A DNA stretch of 64,000 nt from Bdellovibrionales bacterium (GCA_005793345.1 SXSU01000075.1:1-64000), one strand, 5' to 3'; positions 46,518-56,004 are shown, numbered from the stretch's first letter. Made by a program: numbers and translations. Notes: generated by a model from the letters alone, not told the origin.

Positions 46518-48725
46518 ATGAAAGCAATGGCTGAAAAAAATAAAAAAACAGAAAAAATAATAATATCAATGGCAATTCTATTGCTATTATTATTTTCTTA
46601 TTTTTTATATGATGATTCTTTATTTTATAAATTTCAAAGTAAAATTTTAAGAAGAGAAGTTGGTGTTTTAAATACCAAAAGCTCTGATGTTAGAAGAAAA
46701 TATTTAGATGAATTTGAATGGAGTCCTGTAAAAGATTTTTCGAAATTGTTTTGGGGAGATTCTATTTTTACTGGTGATAGAGCAAATGCCATTATCCAAC
46801 TTCATGAAGGATCTCAAATTAGTATGGATCCTCAAACTTTAGTCGTACTTAATATGGTTAAAGATGGTTTTGAATTAGATATGGAATTTGGTAAGATGGA
46901 AGTGAAGCTTGCAAGTGATAATATTTTGATGAAATTAGATAGTGAAAATGTATCTATTAAGAATACAAAAAAGTCTGGTGCTCAGTCAAAAATATTAATT
47001 TCAAGAGCTAAAGAAAAAAATACTGAAGTCATTGTTCTAGATGGTGAAGTAAAAATTCAAAAAGTAGACTTTCCAAAGTTCGGTTCAAATCCAATTTTAA
47101 AATCGAAATCAATTGAAGTTAAAGCCTCTCAAAAAGTTGAATTAAATTCTAAGATAAATACATTTGTTCCTAAAAATGTGAATGAATTCAGTATTCTTAA
47201 TCCAACAAGTGGAACTGTTTGGATTCAATCGCCAGATCAAAAAATTAAATTAAATTGGGTTTACTCTGGGGATAAAGAATATTTTGATATTGATGTTGCC
47301 ACAGATCTTACCTTTAAAAAAATTATAGTATCAGAGAAAAATAGTAAAAATAATTCTATTGAATTATCTCCACTCATAAATCAAGAAATATACTGGAGAA
47401 TTAAAGCATTTTCAAAAGATAATAAATTGTTATTAGAATCAAAAGTTTTAAATTTTAGAGTTGTAGAGAATTATGCACCAATTATCAAATCACCTTTAAA
47501 TGAACAAATAATTATTATTCCAAGAGATAAAACTGGAAAGCTTATGCCTTCACCAATTATTCCAATAAAATTTGAAGAGAAGTCAAAAAGCAATAAAATA
47601 CTTTTACAGGTGTCAAAAGAAATTGCATTTAATCAAATTTATAAAGAGCTTGAATTTACAGACCCTACTCAAGTTGAAATAAATAATTTACCTGTTGGAA
47701 ATTATTTTATTAGATTAAAAACTGAGGGTCTTGATCATCCTTTAACTGAGTTTTCAAATATTATTTCATTTTTTGTTGAGGAAGATTTATTAGAAAAAAT
47801 TGGGACCCCAATAATAAAGGACATTGATTCTCCTTTCACTGTTAAAACTGAAAAGGGAAAACTTATATGGCCAACGATTAAATGGAATAATGCCGAAAAT
47901 GCAAACACATATGAATATGAAGTTTCTGAAAATCTAAATTTTAAATCTATTGTAAAGTCTAGTATTATAAAAGAAACATATTTTGTTGCAGATAAATTAT
48001 CATCTGATAAATATTTTGTTAGAGTACGGGGAATTTCTAAAACTAAGTTTAAAGGTTTTTGGTCTGAATCTAAAATATTTGAAATTCACATCAAAGCGCC
48101 AGTATTAGAACCAATCAAAGATGTATTTGGAGAAACCAAACAATGGGATGGACCAGCTCCTTTAACTCCAGTTATTTTTAAATGGTCTTCAGTTCCACTT
48201 GCAAAGTTGTATTTAGTTGAAATTGGAGCAGATGAGAAATTTTCCCAAGTACTTCATAGAGAGCAAACTGTTAATATTCAATATCAGTGGAGAGTTTCTA
48301 AAGATGGATTTTATTTTGTTCGTATAACTGGTTATGAGTCTTCAAAAAAAGCCCTAACCAAAACTTCAAATGTTGAAAAGTTTAAATATACTTTTAAACG
48401 TCCATTAATGAAGCCTGTACTTTTAGAACCAAAAGAGAAATTCTCATTTATTTTGTATGAAATAGATATACCAAATATTGTCCTTAAATGGACTACAGAT
48501 CCTAAAGCATATACAAGTTACGTTGAACTCAGTTACGATAGAAATTTTAAAAAAATTAAGCACGCAAATACTACGACTATAAATAATTTGGTTTTAGATA
48601 AAAACTTAATTCGAGGTAAAGTATATTGGCGAGTTCGTACTGAAAGTAAAGATAGAGAAGCTCAATCAAGTTGGTCTGAAACTGGGTCCTTCTCCGTTGT
48701 TGGTCTAGAGGATATGGAGCAATAA
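46518..48725 (+). CDS. FecR-domain envelope protein with FN3-like repeats
   Basis: The 735-residue protein has an N-terminal membrane anchor (about 14-33). A FecR domain follows (about 65-190: GDSIFTGDRANAIIQLHEGSQISM, SRAKEKNTEVIVLDGEVKIQ, split by strands). Then come four or five fibronectin-III-like repeats with VYWRVRTESKDREAQSSWSE and related W-x-x-V-x-x patterns. FecR domains normally sense or relay in the periplasm; here there is no sigma factor nearby, so a structural or wall-binding role is as likely. The start follows the composite repeat by 70 bp. Confidence 0.75.
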   Translation: MKAMAEKNKKTEKIIISMAILLLLLFSYFLYDDSLFYKFQSKILRREVGVLNTKSSDVRRKYLDEFEWSPVKDFSKLFWGDSIFTGDRANAIIQLHEGSQISMDPQTLVVLNMVKDGFELDMEFGKMEVKLASDNILMKLDSENVSIKNTKKSGAQSKILISRAKEKNTEVIVLDGEVKIQKVDFPKFGSNPILKSKSIEVKASQKVELNSKINTFVPKNVNEFSILNPTSGTVWIQSPDQKIKLNWVYSGDKEYFDIDVATDLTFKKIIVSEKNSKNNSIELSPLINQEIYWRIKAFSKDNKLLLESKVLNFRVVENYAPIIKSPLNEQIIIIPRDKTGKLMPSPIIPIKFEEKSKSNKILLQVSKEIAFNQIYKELEFTDPTQVEINNLPVGNYFIRLKTEGLDHPLTEFSNIISFFVEEDLLEKIGTPIIKDIDSPFTVKTEKGKLIWPTIKWNNAENANTYEYEVSENLNFKSIVKSSIIKETYFVADKLSSDKYFVRVRGISKTKFKGFWSESKIFEIHIKAPVLEPIKDVFGETKQWDGPAPLTPVIFKWSSVPLAKLYLVEIGADEKFSQVLHREQTVNIQYQWRVSKDGFYFVRITGYESSKKALTKTSNVEKFKYTFKRPLMKPVLLEPKEKFSFILYEIDIPNIVLKWTTDPKAYTSYVELSYDRNFKKIKHANTTTINNLVLDKNLIRGKVYWRVRTESKDREAQSSWSETGSFSVVGLEDMEQ

Positions 48726-48734
48726 ATTATCTCT

Positions 48735-48889
48735 ATTGAATTTTCATAATAACTGCTCATGATTAAGTCTGATTGCTTCGCAATTGTATCAGACATAATC
48801 ACGAGCAGTTATTTTCCTGTTTGTTGGGGGCGATTTTCAATCACCCCTTAATATGAAAACCCAAACTTACGTTTCTATTTTCATAATAA
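48735..48889. repeat. Composite dispersed repeat, half C, A, B, C
   Basis: Half of C (ATTTTCATAATAACT), then A (48748-48814) with inner stem ATTGC-TTC... GCAAT in place of ATCGC/GCGAT. The spacer TTTTCCTGTTTGTTG follows, then B GGGGGCGATT-TTC-AATCACCCC with one mismatch, and C (48850-48889). The double change in the inner stem keeps pairing. The rest of the 338-bp gap to 49063 has no gene. Confidence 0.9.
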
Positions 48890-49063
48890 CTCAAAATGAG
48901 AACTTATTTAACTATCTAGAATCAATTTAACACCTAGATATAAAAAAATTTGAGAATAATGAAAAGCATGTTATTATTTTTATATACAACAAATAGAGTT
49001 CTCATAATGAGATAAAGTGCAAGTGATTATTCAAAAATATGATTATCTCTAAGAGGTGAAAAT

Positions 49064-49756
49064 ATGGGTTCAAATAAACACCAAACAAGATTTTTATTTC
49101 TTTGGATTACTATTTGTTCATTATTATTTTTTCATTTTACTAATTGTGAAAGTTATAATCAATCAAATTTGTATTCACCAACACCAATTAAGACAGGAAC
49201 CCCAATTGAAAACTCCAGCTTAGCTTCTTGTGAAACAAATCCAGGTTCGCAAGCATGTATCCTTGCAATGCAAAAAGATGAAGAAATGAGAGCTGAATGG
49301 ATTAATTTGACTATAGTTGGAAAAAATCCAACGTTTGTAAATCCAAATGATTTTGCATTAGTTGTAAGTGGGACTTGTAATCCAGCTGAATTTAATCAAT
49401 CAGAAATTTATTTTAAACTCACTAATAATTCATGCTCTGGATTATTTATTTCTAATGATCCAAACGATTATTGTGTACAGGGTAATGCAAATTGTTCAGA
49501 ACCATCCCAAATTAAATGTCTAGATGGTCATTGGTATGCAACAGTGTTTATTGGGCCTCAGTCAAAATATGATAATACATCGAAACCTTTTATGATCACT
49601 AAATCACATACAATTACTGTACAAATGATAGTTCGAAATGAAGATGGTAAAGTATATCGCAACCCAAGTATTGCAGTGGCAACACTTAATTTAGTTCCAG
49701 ATCTTTCTCTGTTAACCGATGAGCAGAAAGAATCTGTTGATACATCCTGCTATTGA
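49064..49756 (+). CDS. Lipoprotein of unknown function
   Basis: This 230-residue protein has a signal segment (about 9-25) ending in lipobox FTNC. It then has a Pro/Thr-rich linker and a soluble beta-like domain with paired cysteines (SLASCETNPGSQACILAM, SGTCNPAEFNQSE, NNSCSGLF, DYCVQGNANCSEPSQIKC). It ends with VDTSCY. RBS AGAGGTG is 7 bases upstream. The many Cys fit disulfides formed in the periplasm or outside. The family is not recognised. It is convergent with the SPL-like gene with 2 bp between stop codons. Confidence 0.6.
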   Translation: MGSNKHQTRFLFLWITICSLLFFHFTNCESYNQSNLYSPTPIKTGTPIENSSLASCETNPGSQACILAMQKDEEMRAEWINLTIVGKNPTFVNPNDFALVVSGTCNPAEFNQSEIYFKLTNNSCSGLFISNDPNDYCVQGNANCSEPSQIKCLDGHWYATVFIGPQSKYDNTSKPFMITKSHTITVQMIVRNEDGKVYRNPSIAVATLNLVPDLSLLTDEQKESVDTSCY

Positions 49757-49758
49757 AA

Positions 49759-50937
49759 CTATTTTAAAACTTGAATAGGTTTATAAAAACTTTTTAATTC
49801 ACTGATCTGACTTGGCATTTTTTCATAAGTAGCAATCCATGATTCTGGAGTTTCCATACATAATGATATATTCCACAACTTATTATTTGTTTTAAATAAA
49901 TCCAAAACAAATTGAAACATTGTATTTCTGACAACTGAATCATATCTCAGTTTACCACTTTCAGAAACAAACATTTCAGCTTGTGTGATTAGGCTTTTCA
50001 TGCCGAATCGTTCTCGCATGATATGTCTTTGCTCAGGTGTAAAACGAAGTGTCCCGATTGTAAGGTTAAGCACATCTTGAGGAGAAAATTCGGTAGTTAT
50101 TAAATTTACTAATTGTTTATAATTTTCTTTCCATTCATCATGATAAATTAATGGGTCTAAATGAAATGCCACAGGGAACCCTGCTTGAATGCAAAGATGA
50201 GCAGCATCAAGACGCTCTCTGAGGCTGGCTGTCCCATGTTCTTCTTGGGAAATTATATTTTGAGGGTTTAGAGACCAACTCACAATTACATTTTTAGAGT
50301 GTGGAGTATTAATAAATTGCTCAACAAAATTAGATTTTGTTTTTAACTCTAAAATCCAATTCGGATAGGACTTAAAAAAACTGATAAGTTGAGGGGTATA
50401 TAAAAATAAAGGATCTAAACTAAGACTATCAATAACCTCTCCTGTGCCAATTCGTAGTGGAGTTGATCCATGATTTATTCCAGTTTCTTTTAATTCAGCG
50501 AGGGCATCCTCAATATTGGTAAATAAAGTTAAAACAGGTGTATTTAAGTAACCTTGTAAGTAACAATAAGAACAGTTCATATTGCATTGTAAACCTAGAT
50601 TTAAAACGTGGTAATTACAGCACGTTATTGCCTTTTTTTGGCTAAACCCGGGGCAACGTTTAAAAAACTGACCTTTGAATTTTGTTAAAAAAAGATTTTT
50701 TTTGCTGCGGTCATACTGTCGAGAACTCATTTCACCTTTATCACTTTTAAAAGGTTCCTCGCTAACAATTTCTATTTTTTCAATTGGAGCATGCGATATA
50801 ACTCTTTTTGCAACTTCACTATCTTTAACTTCATCATGAATAAAAATATTTTCAAAAGAATTAATTAAAGAATTAATTCTTTGAGTTGTAATTTCAGAAT
50901 TATATTTTAGAGTTTGACTATTAATTATAGTGTCCAT
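49759..50937 (-). CDS. Spore photoproduct lyase-like radical SAM protein
   Basis: The 392-residue protein has the radical SAM cluster CNMNCSYCYLQ (about residue 120), preceded by NYHVLNLGLQ and followed by RIGTGEVIDSLSLDP and SWSLNPQNI, matching the SplB family. SplB reverses the UV thymine dimer called spore photoproduct in endospore formers. SPL-like proteins also occur in non-sporing bacteria, where the substrate is not well defined. It overlaps the 50925 gene by 13 bp, so the two are co-expressed. Length is longer than Bacillus SplB (about 340). Confidence 0.75.
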   Translation of the reverse strand: MDTIINSQTLKYNSEITTQRINSLINSFENIFIHDEVKDSEVAKRVISHAPIEKIEIVSEEPFKSDKGEMSSRQYDRSKKNLFLTKFKGQFFKRCPGFSQKKAITCCNYHVLNLGLQCNMNCSYCYLQGYLNTPVLTLFTNIEDALAELKETGINHGSTPLRIGTGEVIDSLSLDPLFLYTPQLISFFKSYPNWILELKTKSNFVEQFINTPHSKNVIVSWSLNPQNIISQEEHGTASLRERLDAAHLCIQAGFPVAFHLDPLIYHDEWKENYKQLVNLITTEFSPQDVLNLTIGTLRFTPEQRHIMRERFGMKSLITQAEMFVSESGKLRYDSVVRNTMFQFVLDLFKTNNKLWNISLCMETPESWIATYEKMPSQISELKSFYKPIQVLK

Positions 50938-51800
50938 AATTTTTTTATTTCGTCATTGGTTTTAAATGAATCATTTATAGTTTCAAGTTTTTGTAAGATG
51001 CGATCGAGTTCTTGAGTATGAGAAAAGAAAAATTTCAATTCAATTCCTGAGCGATCCCCTTTTTGTATCCATTTGGCTTGTGAGTTGGCAGGCCAATGAA
51101 TTTTAGAAATGATATGCTCCTCTTTATTTTGCAGTTTTGTTTGTAAAGGAAAACGCCATTTTTTTAAAGCTGTTAACCATTGTTGAATAGGAGTCTTAAG
51201 TAAATTTGATAATTCAACATACTCCATGAGGTATAGTTCAATCAAATATTCAAAAATTATGGTGGAGTCTGATTTTGAAATTATGCCCTCAGAAATTTTA
51301 ATTAAAAAAGGAGTTAAATTAGGAATTTTTTCATCATTCACTGAGCGAAGTGGTGCAAAATCTTGTGGTCCCCATTTTTTAAGAGAAGTCCATGCCTGAA
51401 ATATTTCTGGTAATTTAACTATTTTGTTAATAAGTAAAAAAAGATTTTCATTATATCGAAAACCATATTGTGAAAAAAAAAGTTCAGGGTTTTGTGAAAG
51501 ATTGGATAAATTTAATTTGAGCTTTAGCTCTTGATTGCATTTTTGAAGTGATGACCAAAATAAAATTGATTCTACTAAACTTAAATCTTTATAAATGGAT
51601 GCTAAGTGCAATAGTAATTGATTAAGGGTCGGAAAGGCACCTGAATTGAAATTAATAATTTGTGTATTACAATTTAATTCGTCAGGTTTAATTGAACTCA
51701 TTAATATATTATCAATGGCAAATAAAGTAGGTGATTGAGCAAGATTTGTAATCGGCCCCTTGATATTTCCTATTAATTCTTCAGCATTAATAATTTGCAT
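50925..51800 (-). CDS. Unknown protein paired with SPL-like radical SAM gene
   Basis: I do not recognise this 291-residue protein. It is Leu-rich, mostly alpha-helical, with no membrane helix, signal or Cys cluster. Segments include KIHWPANSQAKWIQKGDRSGIELKF (split by a turn) and HTQELDRILQKLETINDSF. It is the first gene of a two-gene operon: its last 13 bases overlap the radical SAM gene. The tight overlap suggests the products work together, for example as a substrate-binding or regulatory partner (inference). Confidence 0.6.
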   Translation of the reverse strand: MQIINAEELIGNIKGPITNLAQSPTLFAIDNILMSSIKPDELNCNTQIINFNSGAFPTLNQLLLHLASIYKDLSLVESILFWSSLQKCNQELKLKLNLSNLSQNPELFFSQYGFRYNENLFLLINKIVKLPEIFQAWTSLKKWGPQDFAPLRSVNDEKIPNLTPFLIKISEGIISKSDSTIIFEYLIELYLMEYVELSNLLKTPIQQWLTALKKWRFPLQTKLQNKEEHIISKIHWPANSQAKWIQKGDRSGIELKFFFSHTQELDRILQKLETINDSFKTNDEIKKLWTL

Positions 51801-51872
51801 GTGTTTAAATACTCCTTCACGAAATTTAAGAAGGGTTTTAACATTGAGCCCATTAAATTATCAAGATGAAGT

Positions 51873-52313
51873 TTAAGAAAAAGTTATAGGTATGGAGTGT
51901 TGGTGGTATTTGTACCAATCCTCGCGCGTTAAAGGTTTTAAACCATGCTTTAATCGAGCTTGGTCGCAGCGCTGATTTGATTTGCCATTTTCGAAGGAGG
52001 CGCAAAAAGCTCTACAAGGAGTTGGCCTACTTTCGTACATAGTACAAATGGCAAATTTACCAATTTCCCCTTTTAATGAATTACATTTTGGGTTGTGTTT
52101 TTTCTCAGTACCTTTCATGCATTTGTAAAAATCATCAAGATCAACAGTTTTGTCGATAGGTACTTTCCAATTTGATTTTTCGGTCATTACGCCTTCTGTT
52201 TCTCTCCAGTAAAAAGCAACTCGGAAAAAAGCGCAACAAGCTCCACATTTTACACACGGGTGAAGATTTGAATTAGTTTGTTTCACATGAAAATTGTGAA
52301 ATAAATACTTCAA
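51873..52313 (-). CDS. YkgJ-family zinc/iron-chelating cysteine-cluster protein
   Basis: The 146-residue protein has the UPF0153/YkgJ cysteine pattern: CVKCGACCAFFR, CNSLKGEIGKFAICTMYESRP and PCRAFCASFE. These eight or so Cys likely bind metal. Biological role in the family is poorly known. The start is uncertain: the frame opens with TTG at 52313, with a GTG nine codons in, and no ATG precedes the first Cys cluster. It lies 72 bp upstream of the SPL-like operon on the same strand. Confidence 0.75.
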   Translation of the reverse strand: MKYLFHNFHVKQTNSNLHPCVKCGACCAFFRVAFYWRETEGVMTEKSNWKVPIDKTVDLDDFYKCMKGTEKKHNPKCNSLKGEIGKFAICTMYESRPTPCRAFCASFENGKSNQRCDQARLKHGLKPLTREDWYKYHQHSIPITFS

Positions 52314-52484
52314 TTAGAGTATAAAAATAGTTGTTTAAGTTATGAACTGGCTTTTTGTCGAGTTTGAAAATTACAATTACAAGTTTTAACCCATTTTTTT
52401 AGATTTTTATTAAAATAATTTACAGTAATTGATACTTTGAAAAATCTAAAGTAAGTATTTTACAACAACTTCTAATGATCAGGT

Positions 52485-52562
52485 CAAACAGGAAAATAAC
52501 GGCGCATAATTATGTCTCGCATATAATCGCGAAGCGATCAGACTTAATCATGAGCAGTAAGT
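52485..52562. repeat. Dispersed repeat, variant A with altered left arm
   Basis: The sequence runs CAAACAGGAAAATAAC (spacer), GGCGCATAATTATGTCTCGC (left arm), ATATAATCGCGAAGCGATCA, GACTTAATCATGAGCAGTAA. The left arm matches the 25950-26035 copy and no longer pairs with the right end. It lies directly before the asnB RBS, and an in-frame extension of asnB through it is translation-like but not real. Confidence 0.85.
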
Positions 52563-52585
52563 TACAATTATTTTTTGGAGTTAAA

Positions 52586-54553
52586 ATGTGTGGAATTTGT
52601 GGCGAGTTAAAGTTAGATGAAAACTTAAATTTAAATGAAGAAAAAATTTTACAAGTTCAAAATTCTGTAGATGCAAAACAGTACTTCTCTTCTACTTTAA
52701 TTTCAATGAATCATACACTCATAAATAGAGGACCAGATGCTGAAGGTTATTTTAAAAATGGCCCATTACAATTTGGCCATCGCCGACTTTCGATTATTGA
52801 CTTAACTAACCTTGCTCATCAACCCATGTATGACAAGGAATTAGGGCTAAGTTTGGTTTTTAATGGAACAATTTATAATTATGTTGAGTTACGAGAAATT
52901 TTAATTAAAAAAGGATATAAATTTAAATCCACTGGAGATACCGAAGTATTATTAAAAGCTTTTCATTGCTGGGGTAAGGATTGTGTTCATCATTTTACTG
53001 GAATATTTGCATTTGCTATTTGGAATTTAAATACAAAAAAAATATTCATCGCTCGAGATCATTTTGGTGTAAAACCATTATACTTTGCCATTACTAAAAC
53101 AACTTTTCGATTTTCATCCACATTGCCATCACTATTAGCTGCAGCAAAATTGATTTCAAATAAATCAAATTCACTAAATACTGTTGGTGACAATTCTCAT
53201 GATAGCAATAAATGGCATATGGATTCACGGAAGGAAGCAGAGATTGATTTGAATTTAGATTCTGAAGCTCTGCAATTTTATTTTCATCTTCATGCTGTTT
53301 GTCCGGCTCCTCGAACTTTATTTAAAGGTATTCGTAAACTTGGTCCAGGTGAATGGATGGAGGTTTCACAAACAGGAGATATAAAAACTCAAAAATATTG
53401 GGATTTAAAAGTGCAGCGTTTGCAAGATAAAAATACTAATAATATTATCTCGTACACTGATGAGGAGTGGACTGCACAGTTAAAAAAAGCATTATGGACC
53501 GCTGTTCGCCGACAGCAATTAGCATCCGATGTTCCTGTTGGAATTTTTCTTTCAGGGGGCTTAGATTCAAGCTTGTTAGTTTCAATTTTTCATGAAATTG
53601 GAGTTCAAAAAATTAAAACTTTCTCCCTTGGTTTTGAGGAATTTAATGGAATTAAGGCGGATGAATTTGAATTTTCAGATGCAGTATCACAGATGTATAA
53701 TACAGACCATTACAAATATTTAATTCCATATTCTGAGATGCTCAATCAAATTCCTAATGCTGTTGAGTTTATGGCTGAACCCATGTTTTCAACAGATGTG
53801 ACGGCATTTTATTTATTATCTCAAAGAGCAAGTAAAGAAGTAAAAGTTGTTCACTGTGGTCAAGGTGCTGATGAAGTTTTGGGTGGATACTTTTGGTACC
53901 CGCGAATGAAATCAGAAGACAAATCGCTTTCACCACTAACACGTTTTGAAAAACATTATGTTGACAGGTCTTTTGCAGAATACAATCAAATGATTGGAAA
54001 AAAATTTATTCTACCGAAGGATTATGTGAGAAGTTTTTTAAATAAAGAACTTTTAAATGAAATTGAAAATAAAAATAAAAACTCAGAATTTATGGACTCT
54101 GTATTTCATTTAGATGTTTCAAAACTTATTGTTGATGACCCAGTAAAACGAATTGATAATATGACCATGGCTTTTGGTATTGATGCACGTGTACCATTTT
54201 TAGATCGAGATTTTGTAGAGTTGGCCATGAAAGTTCCACCTTCTGTCAAATTAAAATCAGAGGGAAAGTATCCCTTAAAATTGATGTCGAGAGGATTAGT
54301 TCCTGATTCGGTAATAGATCGACCAAAGGGTTACTTTCCAGTCCCTGTACTAAAATTTGTTAAAGGTCCTTACTTTGATTTTATGAAAGATATTTTAAAT
54401 TCGACAGAGTCAAGGAATCGAGATTTGTTTGAACGAAGTTATATTGATCAGTTAATTCAAAATCCGCAAAGTGATTTTACACCTATTCAAGGTAATAAAT
54501 TATGGCATTTAGCACTGTTTGAACTCTGGTTGCAAAAACAACTAGCGATGTAA
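52586..54553 (+). CDS. asnB: Glutamine-hydrolysing asparagine synthetase
   Basis: The start is ATG 52586 because the mature enzyme must begin Met-Cys: MCGICGELK gives the N-terminal Cys nucleophile. GGAG is 8 bases upstream. The 655-residue protein has a glutaminase domain (about 1-240; RGPDAEGYF, GHRRLSIIDL, NGTIYNYVELR, GDTEVLLKAF) and a synthetase domain with PP-loop FLSGGLDSS. It also has HCGQGADEVLGGYFWY and MTMAFGIDARVPFLD. It makes asparagine from aspartate, glutamine and ATP. Family members also modify cell-surface or antibiotic compounds, but the context does not point to that. Confidence 0.92.
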   Translation: MCGICGELKLDENLNLNEEKILQVQNSVDAKQYFSSTLISMNHTLINRGPDAEGYFKNGPLQFGHRRLSIIDLTNLAHQPMYDKELGLSLVFNGTIYNYVELREILIKKGYKFKSTGDTEVLLKAFHCWGKDCVHHFTGIFAFAIWNLNTKKIFIARDHFGVKPLYFAITKTTFRFSSTLPSLLAAAKLISNKSNSLNTVGDNSHDSNKWHMDSRKEAEIDLNLDSEALQFYFHLHAVCPAPRTLFKGIRKLGPGEWMEVSQTGDIKTQKYWDLKVQRLQDKNTNNIISYTDEEWTAQLKKALWTAVRRQQLASDVPVGIFLSGGLDSSLLVSIFHEIGVQKIKTFSLGFEEFNGIKADEFEFSDAVSQMYNTDHYKYLIPYSEMLNQIPNAVEFMAEPMFSTDVTAFYLLSQRASKEVKVVHCGQGADEVLGGYFWYPRMKSEDKSLSPLTRFEKHYVDRSFAEYNQMIGKKFILPKDYVRSFLNKELLNEIENKNKNSEFMDSVFHLDVSKLIVDDPVKRIDNMTMAFGIDARVPFLDRDFVELAMKVPPSVKLKSEGKYPLKLMSRGLVPDSVIDRPKGYFPVPVLKFVKGPYFDFMKDILNSTESRNRDLFERSYIDQLIQNPQSDFTPIQGNKLWHLALFELWLQKQLAM

Positions 54554-54554
54554 T

Positions 54555-54600
54555 ATTGACATATATACCCTGAAAAATACATCGGATGTATTATTGACAT
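54555..54600 (+). promoter_or_regulatory. Palindrome and direct repeats before the DUF4143 ATPase gene
   Basis: AATACATC-G-GATGTATT (54576-54592) is a perfect 17-bp palindrome. It is flanked by direct copies of ATTGACAT at 54555-54562 and 54593-54600. TTGACA could be a -35 hexamer in either copy, but no good -10 follows. The arrangement looks like an operator. Confidence 0.4.
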
Positions 54601-54630
54601 TTTGCTAGGAGAAGTGTCATATTCAAATTT

Positions 54631-55845
54631 ATGGCACATATTCGGCAACGTCTAATTCAACCTTTGTTTAAAAAAGTTATAGGTTTTAGCCCAATAGTTG
54701 GATTATTAGGGCATCGCCAAGTTGGAAAAACAACTTTTTTAGAATCCAATATTTCTAACTATGTTACATTTGATAGTTTTAAAACTATAACAAAAGCCCG
54801 TGAGGATTCAGAAGGGTTTATTGAATCCTTTAAAGGTAAACAGGTTGCTATTGATGAATGTCAATATGTTGCAAGTTTATTTCCAGCATTAAAAGAGTTT
54901 GTACGGAAAAATAAAAAACCAGGTCAGTTTATTCTCTCTGGTTCAGTTCGATTTACCTCAAAAAAATCAATTCGAGAATCTCTCACAGGACGAATTTTAA
55001 ATTTAGAATTATTACCTATGAGTGTAAGTGAACTTCGAAATCGAGAATTGCCAACAACGGCGTTAAGTTTATTAACTACTCGGTCCGCAGAAAAGTATTG
55101 TTTGGGAAATCAAAAATATATATCGGATTGTTTAAAGTTAAAACCTTACGTTGAACAGTATGCAACCCATGGAGGTTTACCAGGTGTTTGTTTTGTACGA
55201 GATCCAGCTCTTCGAAATTCAAAAATAAAAGATCAACTAACTTCGATAATTGACCGTGACCTGCGTTTAATTTATGAGACGAAAGTGCCATACATTCAAA
55301 TTTTTGAGTTTTTGCGATATCTGGCTTCAAATGAAGGGCATCCCCTCAATTATTCAAAAATTGAAAGAGTTTGTAAAATTAGTGAAGAGGTTCAAAAAAA
55401 TTTAATTTTTGCATTAGAATCTGTTTTTGTTTTAAGACAAATTCCGGTGGAGGGTCGAAGTACTCATCCACTTCTTTATTTTGAAGATCAGGCTGAAATG
55501 AATTTCTTGAGTGATTCAAATTTAAGTCAGTTACAAATTAATGAAGGTATTTTATTTCGAAATATAAGACTGCAATTTTCTTATACCGCAGGTCAAGAGG
55601 TCCGGTATTTTCATTATCTCACTAGAGGAGGGGCAAGGGTTCCCTTAGCAATTCAATCCAAAGAAGGAACTGTTGGAATGTTGTGTATAGAATCCGATCT
55701 TCCAAATAAATCAGAAAAACAAATAGCTGCTTCATTTTTAAAAAACTATGCAGATTCAATGGTTGTATTTATATCTTCTCGTTCTCGTCATTTTGAACCG
55801 GTTGATAACAGAAGCCTCATAGCCCCAATTGAATTATTTTTATAA
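54631..55845 (+). CDS. DUF4143-type AAA ATPase with degenerate nuclease-like C-terminus
   Basis: This 404-residue protein has Walker A LLGHRQVGKTTFLES and Walker B KQVAIDECQYV. A sensor-1-like FILSGSVRFTSK and LTGRILNLELLPMS follow, typical of the AAA_14/DUF4143 family. The C-terminal domain of this family usually has a PD-(D/E)xK-like core of form GxEIDxx ... IEIK. Here the corresponding lines are GGARVPLAIQ and LCIESDL, so the acidic and Lys residues seem lost. Function of the family is unclear; it is common in accessory DNA. RBS AGGAG is about 19 bases upstream. Confidence 0.75.
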   Translation: MAHIRQRLIQPLFKKVIGFSPIVGLLGHRQVGKTTFLESNISNYVTFDSFKTITKAREDSEGFIESFKGKQVAIDECQYVASLFPALKEFVRKNKKPGQFILSGSVRFTSKKSIRESLTGRILNLELLPMSVSELRNRELPTTALSLLTTRSAEKYCLGNQKYISDCLKLKPYVEQYATHGGLPGVCFVRDPALRNSKIKDQLTSIIDRDLRLIYETKVPYIQIFEFLRYLASNEGHPLNYSKIERVCKISEEVQKNLIFALESVFVLRQIPVEGRSTHPLLYFEDQAEMNFLSDSNLSQLQINEGILFRNIRLQFSYTAGQEVRYFHYLTRGGARVPLAIQSKEGTVGMLCIESDLPNKSEKQIAASFLKNYADSMVVFISSRSRHFEPVDNRSLIAPIELFL

Positions 55846-55891
55846 GCTGCTAATCTTGTATTATTATATTTAATGGTCTACACTTTCTAAA

Positions 55892-56004
55892 AACGCGAGT
55901 TCGACAATAAATATTTGTTTTAGCTTGTTAATTTTTATAATTCCATCGTCATAATTCAAAAAATTATCTGCGCTCAAAGCCAAATTTATTGTCGAACTCG
56001 CGTT
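55892..56004. repeat. Inverted repeat with 21-bp perfect arms
   Basis: Left arm (55892-55912) begins AACGCGAGTTCGACAA; right arm (55984-56004) ends TTGTCGAACTCGCGTT. The arms are 21-bp perfect complements separated by 71 bp of AT-rich sequence. It differs in sequence from the A-B-C family and is GC-richer at its ends than its surroundings. It could be a short non-autonomous element or a large hairpin. Confidence 0.75.

Noticed and set aside
52475-52585. N-terminal extension of asparagine synthetase
   Set aside because: It reads through a repeat copy and would place 37 residues before the catalytic Cys, which must be residue 2.
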